Assembly: GCF_048551375.1 (NCBI RefSeq)
Contig: NZ_JBLYZJ010000008.1
Coordinates: 62,001 to 126,000, forward strand
Origin: Faucicola sp048551375
GTDB lineage: Bacteria > Pseudomonadota > Gammaproteobacteria > Pseudomonadales > Moraxellaceae
Direction of reading: 5' to 3'
Length of the DNA: 64,000 nucleotides
A program made the translations under genes and the position numbers. A model generated the notes under the pieces. The model saw nothing but the letters and a program-made list of their open reading frames with translations, was not told where the DNA came from and searched no databases. Below are positions 40,698 to 50,482 of this stretch, one piece after another (position 1 is the first letter of the stretch; every line of letters starts with the position of its first letter).

Positions 40698-41753
40698 TTA
40701 GCCTAGACCATTGCTTCGCCATAGGACAAAGGCAGCCGTACCCAATAGATTAATGAGCGTAATCGGCAAACAAATTTTCCAACCAAAATTCATCACTTGG
40801 TCATAACGAGGACGCATCAACGCCCCACGAGCTAGTACAAACATGGTCATAAAGAACAATGTTTTTAGCATAAACCAAAAAATTGGTGGAATAAAACTCA
40901 AACCATCAAATAATGGTAACCACCCACCAAAAAACAACACAGTAATCAGCGATGACACCAACACAATATTGACATACTCACCCACAAAGAACATACCAAA
41001 CTTCATGCCTGAATACTCAACATGATAACCCTCAGCAAGTTCTTGTTCGGCTTCTGGTTGGTCAAATGGGAAACGGTGCGTCACCGCCACACCTGCCACC
41101 ATAAAAGTCAAAAAGCCGAATAACTGACCAAAGATATTCCAATGCCAAAAACCGCCTGCTTGTGAATACACGATATCACGTAAATTAAATGAGCCAGCCA
41201 ATGCCACCACACCCATTAATGATAAACCTAAAAACACTTCATAACTAATGGTTTGGGCTGCCGAACGCAAGCCACCTAACAACGCATATTTATTGGCAGA
41301 TGCCCAACCGCCAAACATCACCGCATACACTGCCAAACCTGCCATCGCAAAAAAGAACAAAATACCAATGTTCCAATCTGCCCCACCCAATGATGGTGAT
41401 ACAGGCACGATGATATAGGCTGCCAACGCAGTAAATAACGAAATCGCAGGGGCTAACACAAAGATAAATTTATCCGCAAATTTGGGTGTCCAGTCTTCTT
41501 TAAAGAAGATTTTGAGCATATCGGCTGCCACTTGGAGCGAACCTTCCCAACCGACACGGTTTGGGCCATAACGGTCTTGCCATAACGCCAACATACGGCG
41601 TTCGTAAGGAATCATCAAGGCAGCAAAAATCACCACTGCCAAAAAGATAACGATAGACTGGACTGCCAAAAATAGCATTGACCAAACTTCTGGCGACATC
41701 ATCCCTGCTAACCAAGCAGGTAGCTGAGGCATTTCTCGAATAGCGTGTTCCAT
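40698..41753 (-). CDS. nuoH: NADH-quinone oxidoreductase subunit H
   Basis: 351 residues, about eight helices, forming the quinone chamber with NuoB and NuoCD. Motifs: PYERRMLALWQDRYGPNRVGWEGSLQ (split here as ERRMLALWQDRYGPNRVG), FFKEDWTPKFADK, RFPFDQPEAEQELAEGYHVEYSGMKF (key part FDQPEAEQELAEGYHVEYSG) and a C-terminal RPRYDQVM. It shares one base with the nuoG stop. Confidence 0.97.
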   Translation of the reverse strand: MEHAIREMPQLPAWLAGMMSPEVWSMLFLAVQSIVIFLAVVIFAALMIPYERRMLALWQDRYGPNRVGWEGSLQVAADMLKIFFKEDWTPKFADKFIFVLAPAISLFTALAAYIIVPVSPSLGGADWNIGILFFFAMAGLAVYAVMFGGWASANKYALLGGLRSAAQTISYEVFLGLSLMGVVALAGSFNLRDIVYSQAGGFWHWNIFGQLFGFLTFMVAGVAVTHRFPFDQPEAEQELAEGYHVEYSGMKFGMFFVGEYVNIVLVSSLITVLFFGGWLPLFDGLSFIPPIFWFMLKTLFFMTMFVLARGALMRPRYDQVMNFGWKICLPITLINLLGTAAFVLWRSNGLG

Positions 41754-44728
41754 TATACCCCCTCAGTTGGCGTGGTGGTGTGGGTCGTTGGGTTGATTGA
41801 CGATGAATTGGCTTTTTTAACATCCACGGTAAAGTTAGTTTGAGCCAATGCACCCATCAATGCAGGCACTTGACCGACTGGATAACCAATACAGTTTTCT
41901 GCCAAATAATCAACGATTTGTACAGGCAAGGTCGCTTGTGCATCATTCACCGTTACCGTAATCGCATCGCCTTGTTGTAATTGCCACGCTTGTGCATCGT
42001 CAGCCGATACGCTAAACACAGGGGCAATCAGTTGTGACTGCATCACCTCACTGCGAGCGGTCAACGCATCACTGGCAAAAATATTATAAATCGGTACAAG
42101 TTGGTTACTGGCAGGTGTCACGGTTGGGGTGACATAATCACGTTTTGGCAAACGGGTCATACGGTCAAATAAACGCACACCGGGGTCACCGTGTTTTAGG
42201 TGTCCGCCTACTTTGTCTTGGTATTTATTCCAAGCTTGTGGTGAGTTCCACCCTGCTGACCATGCAAACGGAATCATCGCAGAATCAGTCTGTGTACCGA
42301 CATAACCTTCTTGTGAGAAAGTCAAACCTGTGTCAATATCTTTGGGTTGCTCTGGCTCATGCACCGAAATCGGGGCTCGCATGGCGGTACGACCAGAATA
42401 ACGGCGTGGCTCACGAGCAATTTTTAGCCCTGTAATGCGATAATCAGCACTTGGGGCAGCTTCGGTAATGGCTTCTAGCACAGGGTGGGTATTGGCAACC
42501 GCAGTCACCACATCGTCAAGCTGTGTCCAGTCAATCGCACGACCATTGAGTTCTGACTCAACAGCGTGTAACCAACGCCAGCTCTCTTTTACCATACTTT
42601 GTGGGCGGTAATACACAGGGTCATACACTTGGAAGAACCGCTGGGCTCGACCTTCAGCAGATACCAATGTACCGTCAGCCTCGGCAAAAGTTGCCACAGG
42701 TAGCACCACATCGGCTTGGGCGTGCCACGCATAATGCTCATGGTCTAGCACAATCACGGCTTTATTGGCGGTTAATTGGGCAAATTGGGCTTGGGTCAAA
42801 CGACTGGCAATGTCATTTTCCATCACCACCACCACATCGGCATCGCTCGCTTGATTCGCCAGTTCATCAATACCCAAACCACCCAATAGATTGACACCAA
42901 TGCTATTGGCATTTGGGACAGTCAAATACAAACTGGCTTTATCGGTATAGCCTTTGGTCATTTGCATCCGTTGTGGGCGTTTGACTTGTTTGGCTTGTTC
43001 GGCAAATTGAGCCTCGTCCATGGTTTGTTTTAGCTGTGCTTGCTCTTCATCAATCTTGGCAATTTCAGCATCCACTGCGACATTATGCGTATCGACAATG
43101 CCTTTTTCATAAGTCATCACATCGCCACGTTTTGGCTGAATGGCATTGGCAATTTGAGCTGCCGATTCAATGATGGCGGTGCTACCCAACGCTGTGCCTG
43201 AAATAATCAGCGGATTGGTGGCTTTTAGCAAAGTTTGGGCGATATGTTTGGCAAAGGCTTGCATATCGCTGTTATCGCTACTATCAATCACTAAGTCTTT
43301 GGGTAATTGATTGGTGCTAAGTCCGCCCAACTGCTCGGCAATGGCAAAGCCCAATTGAGCGATATCGTCTGGGGTCGCCACACAACTGACTTCGGCAATA
43401 TCATCAAGACGAGTATCTTTGACATCAATGATAAAAATGGGGCTGTAGTCTTTTTGTCCAATGCGTGCCACTGGCTCTGCCAACCAATCTTGGGTTTTTA
43501 GGGCATCTGCCATCGCCTTGGCTTTGTTTTTGGCAGCTTGACGTACCGCCAACGCAACACGAGGACTGGTTTGGGTAATATCTTCACCCAAAATCAAAAC
43601 CGCATCATGTTTTTCGATATCACGCAAGGTTGGTGTCACTACATCTTCGGTGGTTAACACATCAATGCACTTTTGCACCAAGTCTTTTTGTGCCTTACTC
43701 ACGCCAATGCTAAAGTTTTCTGCACCGACCAAGCGTTTGAGGGCAAAGTTAGATTCAAGGCTAGCGACTGGTGAACCAATGCCCACGATTTTTTTGCCTT
43801 GTAAACGGGCTTTCACCGCATCAATGGCATAATCGACACTCACAGGCGATTGTTTACCATTAATGGTTTCAAGGGCTTGAATCGGACGGTCAGCACGGTT
43901 GACATACCCATAACCAAAACGCCCACGGTCACACAAGAAATACGCATTAACATCACCATTAAAGCGATTTTCGATACGGCGAAGTTCACCATAACGCTCA
44001 CCTGCCGAGATATTACAACCTGTCGAACAGCCATGACAAATGCTAGGTGCATACTGCATATCCCATTTGCGATTGTAGCGGTCAGAGTGGGTTTTATCAG
44101 TAAATACCCCAGTTGGACAAACTTCGGTCAAGTTACCAGAAAATTCGCTTTCCAATTGACCGTCTTTATCACGCCCAAAATACACACGGCTGGCAGACGC
44201 ATACACGCCCAAATCCTCGCCCCCTGCGTAGTCTTTATAATAACGTACACAGCGATAACAGGCGATACAACGGTTCATCTCATGGTTGATAAACGCCCCC
44301 AAATCTTGGTTTTGGTGGGTACGTTTGGTAAAGCGATAACGGCGACGGTTATGCCCTGACATATAAGTCATGTCTTGTAGATGACAATGACCGCCCTCTT
44401 CACAAGTCGGACAGTCATGCGGATGGTTGGTCATCAAAAATTCGACCAAACTTTTGCGGAAGTTTTTGACTTCGGCATCTGTCACTGAAATATACATATC
44501 AGGGGTAGGATTGACCATACACGACATGACCAAACGTCCACGCCCTGCTTCATAATCTTCTTTGTTATTGTATTGCTTGACCGCACATTGACGGCATGAC
44601 CCCACCGAGCCTAACGCTGGGTGGTAGCAAAAATACGGAATGTCGATACCCAAAGACAAACAGGCTTGGAGCAAGTTATCCGCACCATCGACTTCAACAT
44701 CTTTTCCGTCTATATGAATAATTGCCAT
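41753..44728 (-). CDS. nuoG: NADH-quinone oxidoreductase subunit G
   Basis: 991 residues, longer than the roughly 900 of E. coli NuoG. The first 250 residues hold the iron-sulfur clusters: a plant-type 2Fe-2S site (YFCYHPALGSVGSCRQC and SCMVNP), a His-Cys site (HPHDCPTCEEGGHCHLQDM in part), CIACYRCVRYY and CHGCSTGCNISAG, the last being the extra N7-type cluster. A molybdopterin-oxidoreductase-like domain fills the rest. A charged coiled stretch near residue 585 (DEEQAQLKQTMDEAQFAEQ) looks like an insertion. AAGGA precedes the ATG. Confidence 0.96.
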   Translation of the reverse strand: MAIIHIDGKDVEVDGADNLLQACLSLGIDIPYFCYHPALGSVGSCRQCAVKQYNNKEDYEAGRGRLVMSCMVNPTPDMYISVTDAEVKNFRKSLVEFLMTNHPHDCPTCEEGGHCHLQDMTYMSGHNRRRYRFTKRTHQNQDLGAFINHEMNRCIACYRCVRYYKDYAGGEDLGVYASASRVYFGRDKDGQLESEFSGNLTEVCPTGVFTDKTHSDRYNRKWDMQYAPSICHGCSTGCNISAGERYGELRRIENRFNGDVNAYFLCDRGRFGYGYVNRADRPIQALETINGKQSPVSVDYAIDAVKARLQGKKIVGIGSPVASLESNFALKRLVGAENFSIGVSKAQKDLVQKCIDVLTTEDVVTPTLRDIEKHDAVLILGEDITQTSPRVALAVRQAAKNKAKAMADALKTQDWLAEPVARIGQKDYSPIFIIDVKDTRLDDIAEVSCVATPDDIAQLGFAIAEQLGGLSTNQLPKDLVIDSSDNSDMQAFAKHIAQTLLKATNPLIISGTALGSTAIIESAAQIANAIQPKRGDVMTYEKGIVDTHNVAVDAEIAKIDEEQAQLKQTMDEAQFAEQAKQVKRPQRMQMTKGYTDKASLYLTVPNANSIGVNLLGGLGIDELANQASDADVVVVMENDIASRLTQAQFAQLTANKAVIVLDHEHYAWHAQADVVLPVATFAEADGTLVSAEGRAQRFFQVYDPVYYRPQSMVKESWRWLHAVESELNGRAIDWTQLDDVVTAVANTHPVLEAITEAAPSADYRITGLKIAREPRRYSGRTAMRAPISVHEPEQPKDIDTGLTFSQEGYVGTQTDSAMIPFAWSAGWNSPQAWNKYQDKVGGHLKHGDPGVRLFDRMTRLPKRDYVTPTVTPASNQLVPIYNIFASDALTARSEVMQSQLIAPVFSVSADDAQAWQLQQGDAITVTVNDAQATLPVQIVDYLAENCIGYPVGQVPALMGALAQTNFTVDVKKANSSSINPTTHTTTPTEGV

Positions 44729-44737
44729 GTTAATTCC

Positions 44738-46228
44738 TTACGCTTGCCCAGTGGCTGTTTTGACAGGTTGATAAACTTCCACCTTCCCACTATTGTTGCT
44801 AGTATGAGTAGTGCTACTGTGAGAAGGAACGCCTGTTGGCGATAATTTCTCAACAACCGCTTGACTGGCTAATTTGGCTTCAAATTCTGGTTTAAAATAT
44901 TTTAACGCACTCATTAAGGGTTCCATCGCCCCTGGGGCATGAGCACAGAAGGTTTTACCCAGCCATAAATCTTTGGTCAATTGTTGCAATACATCAATAT
45001 CGACCTGTTGACCTTGCCCTTCATTCAATGCGGTTAAACATTTGACCGCCCACGGCAAGCCATCACGGCAAGGCGTACACCAACCACAAGATTCACGAGC
45101 AAAGAATTTTTGCAAATTCAACTGTAACGCCACCATGTCTTGCTGTTCGTCAACGACCATAATCAAACAAGTGCCTAGACGGCTACCTGCTTTCATGATG
45201 GGTTCAAAATCCATCGGTAAATCCAAATGCTCATCACTGGCGGTCAAAAAGTCAGTTGACGCACCCCCAGGTAGCCACGCTTTAAGTTTACGACCATCTT
45301 TCATACCTTTGGCATAATCAAAAATAATCTCACGAGCAGTCGTACCAAATGGCAATTCCCATAAACCGGGTTCATTCACCAAGCCAGAACAGCCCATGAT
45401 TTTCGTACCGGGGTTTTCGGATTTGCCTTGAGCAAGCCCTTTATACCACTCCACGCCATGTAGCATAATCGCTGGCATATTGTTGAGTGATTCAACATTA
45501 TTCACCACGGTTGGGCGACCCCATGCTCCAGAGATTTGCGGAAATGGTGGCTTGGTACGAGGATTGGCACGGCGACCCTCAAGCGAGTTAATCAATGCGG
45601 TTTCTTCACCGCAGATATAACGCCCTGCCCCTGTGTGAACGTGCAAATCAAAACTATAACCAGAGCCAAGAATATTATCACCCAATAAGCCATTGGCACG
45701 GCATTCGGCAAGGGCATCGTTTAAGCGTTTGGCTGCCTCAATATATTCACCACGAATAAAGATATAACCTGCGGTCGCCCCAATCGCATAACCCGAGATA
45801 ATCATGCCTTCAATGAGCTGAAACGGTAGGCGTTCCATCAATAGGCGGTCTTTGAATGTGCCAGGTTCCATCTCATCGGCATTACAAATCAAATAGCGAG
45901 GTCCGCCGTCTGGTGGGGTCATAAACGTCCATTTTAACCCCGCATTAAAGCCTGCACCCCCACGCCCACGCACGTTGGCATCTTTAATCATGTTGCCGAC
46001 TTCTTTGGTGGTTTTGCTAAGGGCGATTTTTAAGCCCTCAAAACCTTTTAAGCTTTCATAAGTGGCTAAATCAAGCACCGATTCATGGTGTGCCAAACGC
46101 CATGTTAGAGGCTTGGTTTCACTGGTAGCGGTGGCTTTGTCGCCATAAATAGGAATGGTCTGCTCACCAAGCTGACTGGGTGATTTACCAATTTTGCGGT
46201 TATTGATTTGACGGGTCAAATTCATCAT
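44738..46228 (-). CDS. nuoF: NADH-quinone oxidoreductase subunit F
   Basis: 496 residues; binds NADH, FMN and one 4Fe-4S cluster at the tip of complex I. The NADH/FMN loop is GRGGAGFNAGLKW, then NADEMEPGTFKDR, TGAGRYICGEETALINSLEG and the cluster ligands ESCGWCTPCRDG with a fourth Cys in GKTFCAHAPGA. It is about 50 residues longer than E. coli NuoF owing to N- and C-terminal polar extensions. The ATG overlaps the nuoE stop (ATGA). Confidence 0.97.
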   Translation of the reverse strand: MMNLTRQINNRKIGKSPSQLGEQTIPIYGDKATATSETKPLTWRLAHHESVLDLATYESLKGFEGLKIALSKTTKEVGNMIKDANVRGRGGAGFNAGLKWTFMTPPDGGPRYLICNADEMEPGTFKDRLLMERLPFQLIEGMIISGYAIGATAGYIFIRGEYIEAAKRLNDALAECRANGLLGDNILGSGYSFDLHVHTGAGRYICGEETALINSLEGRRANPRTKPPFPQISGAWGRPTVVNNVESLNNMPAIMLHGVEWYKGLAQGKSENPGTKIMGCSGLVNEPGLWELPFGTTAREIIFDYAKGMKDGRKLKAWLPGGASTDFLTASDEHLDLPMDFEPIMKAGSRLGTCLIMVVDEQQDMVALQLNLQKFFARESCGWCTPCRDGLPWAVKCLTALNEGQGQQVDIDVLQQLTKDLWLGKTFCAHAPGAMEPLMSALKYFKPEFEAKLASQAVVEKLSPTGVPSHSSTTHTSNNSGKVEVYQPVKTATGQA

Positions 46229-46734
46229 ACATATAGCTCCAATAACTCAGCGACTTCTTCTGGTAACACAGGCCCATAAGTGTCTTCATCAATGAGTACC
46301 GCTGTGCCTTTGTCGCAGTTGCCGAGGCAACAAATCGGCAATAAGGTAAAGCGATTATCAGGGGTGGTTTGACCAAAGCTAATGCCCAACTGACGCTCAA
46401 ACGCTTGTCCCACACTCTCACTGCCGACCAAATAACAGCCAATTGAATCACACACCATAATGATATGGCGACCGACTGGCGAGCGGTAGATACGGTTATA
46501 AAAAGTTGCTACACCCTCAACATCAGTCACAGGAATTTGCAAAATATTGGCAATGGCATTGACTTGGGCATCATCGACCCAGCCATTACGGCGTTGCACA
46601 ATTTTGAGTGCGTCCAATGAGGCAGCACGGGCTTGGGGATAATGGTGCATAAACTCATGGATTTCATGAATTTCTTCTTCGGTTAATATGCTATTAATAT
46701 CAACCTTTGGCGTTTTATCAGTTACTATTTTCAT
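46225..46734 (-). CDS. nuoE: NADH-quinone oxidoreductase subunit E
   Basis: 169 residues; thioredoxin-like 2Fe-2S subunit that sits beside NuoF. Cluster ligands appear as VCDSIGCYL and CCLGNCDKG; VEGVATFYNRIYRSPVG is the usual signature before them. Preceded by AAGAGAA. Lies 12 bp after nuoCD and overlaps nuoF by four bases. Confidence 0.96.
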   Translation of the reverse strand: MKIVTDKTPKVDINSILTEEEIHEIHEFMHHYPQARAASLDALKIVQRRNGWVDDAQVNAIANILQIPVTDVEGVATFYNRIYRSPVGRHIIMVCDSIGCYLVGSESVGQAFERQLGISFGQTTPDNRFTLLPICCLGNCDKGTAVLIDEDTYGPVLPEEVAELLELYV

Positions 46735-46746
46735 GATAATTCTCTT

Positions 46747-48516
46747 TTATCTATCCACATCCGCCATGACTACGTCAATTGACGCCAAGTAAATAATCAA
46801 ATCCGACACAAGGCTACCATTAATCACACTTGGCATCTGCTGTAAATGGGCAAAAGTCGGCGTGCGAATACGAGTACGATAGCTCATGGTTGAGCGGTCA
46901 GAAATCAAGGTATAATTGGTAATCCCTTTTACTGCCTCGACCATCATAGACGTTTCGCCTGCTGGCATGACAGGTCCCCACGATACCGAGATAAAGTGGT
47001 TAATCAAGGTTTCGATGTCATTTAAGGTACGGTCTTTTGGTGGTGGCACTGCCAATGGGTGGTCAGCTTTATACGCACCTGATGGCATATTGTTTAGACA
47101 TTGTTCAATAATACGCAGTGACTGACGAATTTCTTCGATTTTGACCAAACAGCGGTCATAAGCGTCGCCATTGTAAGCAATTGGCACTTCAAAATCAAAG
47201 TTTTCATAGCCAAGATAGGGGCGTGCTTTACGCAAGTCATATTCCACGCCTGTGGCACGCAGACCTGCCCCTGTCACACCCCATGCCAATGCCGATTTGG
47301 CATCGTATTGGGCGACTTGTTGGGTACGCAGTTGTAGCACCTTGTTTTTCATGGTGGCTTTAAAATATTCATCAATACGTTTTGGCATCCAGTCAAGGAA
47401 CTCTCTTACCAAGCGTTCCCAACCATTTGGCAAGTCCATCGCTGTACCGCCAATCCTAAACCATGCTGGGTGCATCCGATAGCCTGTCACCGCCTCGATG
47501 ACATCGTAGGCTTTTTGACGATCGGCAAACATATAGAATACAGGGGTCATACCGCCTGCGTCTTGGATAAATGTTCCCCAAAACAGCAAGTTATTGGTAA
47601 TACGGAAAAATTCACTCATCATAATACGAATGGTGTTGGCACGGTCTGGCACGGTAATGCCTGCCAATTTTTCCACTGCCATGATGTACGGCAATTCATT
47701 CATCACACCGCCAAGATAGTCGATACGGTCGGTATAAGGGATAAATGAGTGCCAAGTTTGGCGTTCGGCAATTTTTTCTGCCCCACGGTGGTGATAGCCG
47801 ATATCAGGAATACAGTCGATGACTTCCTCACCATCGAGCTGTAGCACGACACGGAATGCACCGTGAGCCGATGGGTGGTTTGGTCCAAGATTGAGGAACA
47901 TAAAATCTTCATCACGCCCAGAGCGTTTCATGCCCCACTCTTCTGGGATAAAACGAAGATTTTCCTGCTCAAACATCTGTTTACCTTTATCAAGGTAATA
48001 CGGTGGTACTTCGGTCGCACGAGAGGCGTATTCTTTACGTAGTGGGTGACCTTCCCAATATTTTGGCAATAAAATACGAGTGAGGTGCGGATGACCGTCA
48101 AATTTAACACCAAACATATCCCACACTTCACGCTCATACCAGTTGGCATTTGCCCAAATCCGAGTGGCGGTAGGAATGTTGAGGTCGCCTTCTTTGAGGG
48201 CAACTTTGACACGGATATCACTGTTACGCTCAAGCGACATCAAATGATAAAACACGGTAAAGTCGCTATCAGGCTGACCGTCACGGTGCTGACGCAAACG
48301 CTCGTCAATGGCGGATAGGTCTAGCAACATGACATAAGGCTTTGGCACAGTGCGAAGTGTCATCAATACGTCAAGTAAATCTTGTTTGGCAACCCAAATG
48401 GTGGGCGTACCATCAACGGTTTGTTGGGTCACAAACGTATGATTTTTTTGCGTTAAGACTTCTAAAATACTAAAGTCATGGCTGTGATTTCCAGAACTGG
48501 GATTTATACTCATCAT
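46747..48516 (-). CDS. nuoCD: NADH-quinone oxidoreductase fused subunits C/D
   Basis: 589 residues. Residues 1-190 are the NuoC part (WYEREVWDMFGVKFDGHPHL, then YWEGHPLRKEY), the rest the NuoD part (LNLGPNHPSAHGAFRVVLQLDGE, YHHRGAEKIAERQTWHSFIPYTDRIDYLGG in outline, ending ASIDVVMADVDR). NuoD forms the quinone-reduction site with NuoB. The C-D fusion is typical of gammaproteobacteria such as E. coli. The gap to nuoB upstream, 138 bp, is the largest in the operon and carries a hairpin. Confidence 0.97.
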   Translation of the reverse strand: MMSINPSSGNHSHDFSILEVLTQKNHTFVTQQTVDGTPTIWVAKQDLLDVLMTLRTVPKPYVMLLDLSAIDERLRQHRDGQPDSDFTVFYHLMSLERNSDIRVKVALKEGDLNIPTATRIWANANWYEREVWDMFGVKFDGHPHLTRILLPKYWEGHPLRKEYASRATEVPPYYLDKGKQMFEQENLRFIPEEWGMKRSGRDEDFMFLNLGPNHPSAHGAFRVVLQLDGEEVIDCIPDIGYHHRGAEKIAERQTWHSFIPYTDRIDYLGGVMNELPYIMAVEKLAGITVPDRANTIRIMMSEFFRITNNLLFWGTFIQDAGGMTPVFYMFADRQKAYDVIEAVTGYRMHPAWFRIGGTAMDLPNGWERLVREFLDWMPKRIDEYFKATMKNKVLQLRTQQVAQYDAKSALAWGVTGAGLRATGVEYDLRKARPYLGYENFDFEVPIAYNGDAYDRCLVKIEEIRQSLRIIEQCLNNMPSGAYKADHPLAVPPPKDRTLNDIETLINHFISVSWGPVMPAGETSMMVEAVKGITNYTLISDRSTMSYRTRIRTPTFAHLQQMPSVINGSLVSDLIIYLASIDVVMADVDR

Positions 48517-48600
48517 TTATTCCGTATTACAAGAAATTAGTTTAAAATTTCTAATCAATCTAACCAAATACCTAATTTATTTGCTTGGGTCTATTTGTTT

Positions 48601-48619
48601 GGGCGTAGGCTTTACGCCC
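48601..48619 (-). repeat. Intercistronic palindrome between nuoB and nuoC
   Basis: GGGCGTA (48601-48607) pairs with TACGCCC (48613-48619) around GGCTT. It resembles the dispersed GTAGGGGCGTA palindromes. No U-run follows on the minus strand, so read-through is expected. It may tune mRNA stability inside the operon. Confidence 0.5.
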
Positions 48620-48654
48620 CGACTGCTTACCTATTAGGTTTGATATCACCCGAA

Positions 48655-49317
48655 TCACTCAATATTATCTGGACTACGTAAGTTTTTGACAGCAATACGG
48701 TCAGCTTGTTTACGGTCACGCTCAGGTTGCATAATCGGCTGATAAATCCCATCGTCTTTAACATGGATACCCAGCGGACGGCGTTCTTTGGTCACTTGCT
48801 CTTGCAATAACATAATCGCTTGAATCAATGCCTCTGGGCGTGGCGGACAGCCTGGAATATAAACATCAACAGGGATAATTTTATCCACCCCTTGCACCAC
48901 CGAATACACATCGTACATACCGCCAGAATTGGCACACGCACCCATCGAAATGACCCATTTTGGCTCAAGCATCTGCTCATACAAACGCTGAATAACAGGG
49001 GCCATTTTCATAAAACACGTCCCTGCCACAATCATCACATCTGCTTGACGAGGTGACGCACGAATCACCTCTGCCCCAAAACGTGACAAGTCATGCACAC
49101 CTGTCAAAGTCGTGGCATATTCCACATAACAGCAAGACGTACCAAAGTTAAAGGGCCAAAGCGAGTGTTTACGCCCCCAGTTGGCAAGGCTATGGGTCAA
49201 ATCTTCAAGACGTGTCATCACCACGTTTTTATTGACTTCTTCTTCGTCAATGATTTGACGTGTCTGAGCGGGGAATCTATCCGCATCAGGATTGGCTTTG
49301 GTCAACGTGTATTTCAT
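48655..49317 (-). CDS. nuoB: NADH-quinone oxidoreductase subunit B
   Basis: 220 residues; carries cluster N2, the last electron carrier before quinone. Ligands are in GTSCCYVEYA, VAGTCFMKMAP and IPGCPPRPEAL. TAAGG precedes the ATG by nine bases. Located 83 bp after nuoA and 138 bp before nuoCD. Confidence 0.97.
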   Translation of the reverse strand: MKYTLTKANPDADRFPAQTRQIIDEEEVNKNVVMTRLEDLTHSLANWGRKHSLWPFNFGTSCCYVEYATTLTGVHDLSRFGAEVIRASPRQADVMIVAGTCFMKMAPVIQRLYEQMLEPKWVISMGACANSGGMYDVYSVVQGVDKIIPVDVYIPGCPPRPEALIQAIMLLQEQVTKERRPLGIHVKDDGIYQPIMQPERDRKQADRIAVKNLRSPDNIE

Positions 49318-49400
49318 AATCTACAACCTTACATCGCTAAAACGTCATCGGTAAACTCATCACAAAAAACCCTGTCAGCATGGCTCACAAGGCTTAGGGA

Positions 49401-49934
49401 TTAGTTAAACGTATTTTTGTTTGTGGTTTTGTTCATTGCCCCAGATAATTGGGCAGGGATTTTGCCTGTAGGGTCAACTTCTAACTCTTCAATACCATTA
49501 AAGCGGGTGATATCCGCCAAATTAAACCCAGCAGGGGCTTGTGTGAGGCGTGGGGCTTTAGGCTTACGGTCAATGGGCGACCAATTTAACGCACCCAGTT
49601 TTAGCAAATAATATAACCCAATCAGTAGCTCTACCACGAAAATCAACACGGTAAAAAAGCCTATCCAACCTGCTTCTTTCACAGACACCGCATAGGTGTA
49701 TAGGTACAAGGCTTCAAGGTCAAAAATCACAAAGAAAATCGCCACAATATAGAATTTGGCAGACAGGCGAATACGAGCCGTCCCTGCACCGACCACACCT
49801 GACTCGAAGTTCTCTTGTTTTTGGAAACCCTTGGATGTACCGCCGAGCAAACGTGGCACGACCAACATAAAAATGCACAGCCCAACCGCCGCCAAAATAA
49901 AGACTATCGCTGACCAATCAAAGGCTGGAATCAT
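49401..49934 (-). CDS. nuoA: NADH-quinone oxidoreductase subunit A
   Basis: 177 residues with three helices; first gene of the operon. The conserved loop KQENFESGVVGAGTARIRLSAKFYIVAIFFVIFDLEALYLY is present (core: FESGVVG and FVIFDLEALYLY). A polar tail of about 50 residues follows the last helix. GGAG lies seven bases before the ATG. The operon promoter should be in the 548 bp upstream. Confidence 0.95.
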   Translation of the reverse strand: MIPAFDWSAIVFILAAVGLCIFMLVVPRLLGGTSKGFQKQENFESGVVGAGTARIRLSAKFYIVAIFFVIFDLEALYLYTYAVSVKEAGWIGFFTVLIFVVELLIGLYYLLKLGALNWSPIDRKPKAPRLTQAPAGFNLADITRFNGIEELEVDPTGKIPAQLSGAMNKTTNKNTFN

Positions 49935-50281
49935 AGGAACGCTCCGACACTACTCATCAGTGATTTAGTGAGCTGGCAAGTTCATATTGAACCATCGCCT
50001 CTACTCAGCCAAATCGTTTACACTAGAAACTAGAAATACAATATTAGCCGTCCCAGCCTTGTGATGATGATAATGATAAAGTAGGCGTTTGGCTGTCAAC
50101 ACAATAAGCCTTTGACCGCCTTGATACTGGCACGGATAAACCTTCGCTTGACATGAATTGCTAGCGTTTGGTAACTTATTATTGCTGATAACTGGCTAAA
50201 ACACGCATAGTTTACTCATTTTAACAAAAAAATGCTAGGGGCAAGGCAAAAACTTGCCATAAAACCCACAAATTTCTCGCA
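49935..50281 (-). promoter_or_regulatory. nuo upstream region with candidate promoter
   Basis: No gene is visible here. On the minus strand TTGACA (50099-50094) and CATTAT (50075-50070) are 18 bp apart and would start a transcript near 50063, leaving a leader of about 130 nt before nuoA. Only the -35 is a perfect match, so this is a suggestion. Regulators such as ArcA or Fnr could not be judged. Confidence 0.4.
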
Positions 50282-50311
50282 TAAAAAAACCTTACACAGG
50301 GTAAGGTTTTT
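50282..50311 (-). terminator. Intrinsic terminator of lolA
   Basis: AAAAACCTTAC (50285-50295) pairs with GTAAGGTTTTT (50301-50311) around ACAGG, with a run of seven T on the minus-strand side. It lies 170 bp past the lolA stop because the nested inverted repeat at 50352-50470 sits in between. Confidence 0.82.
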
Positions 50312-50351
50312 GGTGACTTTTCATGTAAATTGAAACATCTTTTTAGCATAC

Positions 50352-50470
50352 GACTTACGCAAAAATGCCATTTGTAGGTTGGGTGGAAGAATGGCACTCA
50401 ACATAAACCATTAAAATTGTTGGGTATCGCAAGCTCTACCCAACCTACGATTTGGTTAAATACGTAAGTC
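50352..50470. repeat. Nested inverted-repeat element (119 bp)
   Basis: Outer ends GACTTACG (50352-50359) and CGTAAGTC (50463-50470) are perfect inverses; inside, GTAGGTTGGGT (50374-50384) is the inverse of ACCCAACCTAC (50438-50448). No coding frame of note. The plan is that of a non-autonomous mobile repeat inserted in the lolA 3' region. Confidence 0.65.
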
Positions 50471-50482
50471 CTATAGCAAATA

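Noticed and set aside
40669..40722. NuoI start at 40722
   Set aside because: It would overlap nuoH by 25 bp; ATG 40668 has GGAG at good spacing and yields the normal N-terminus.
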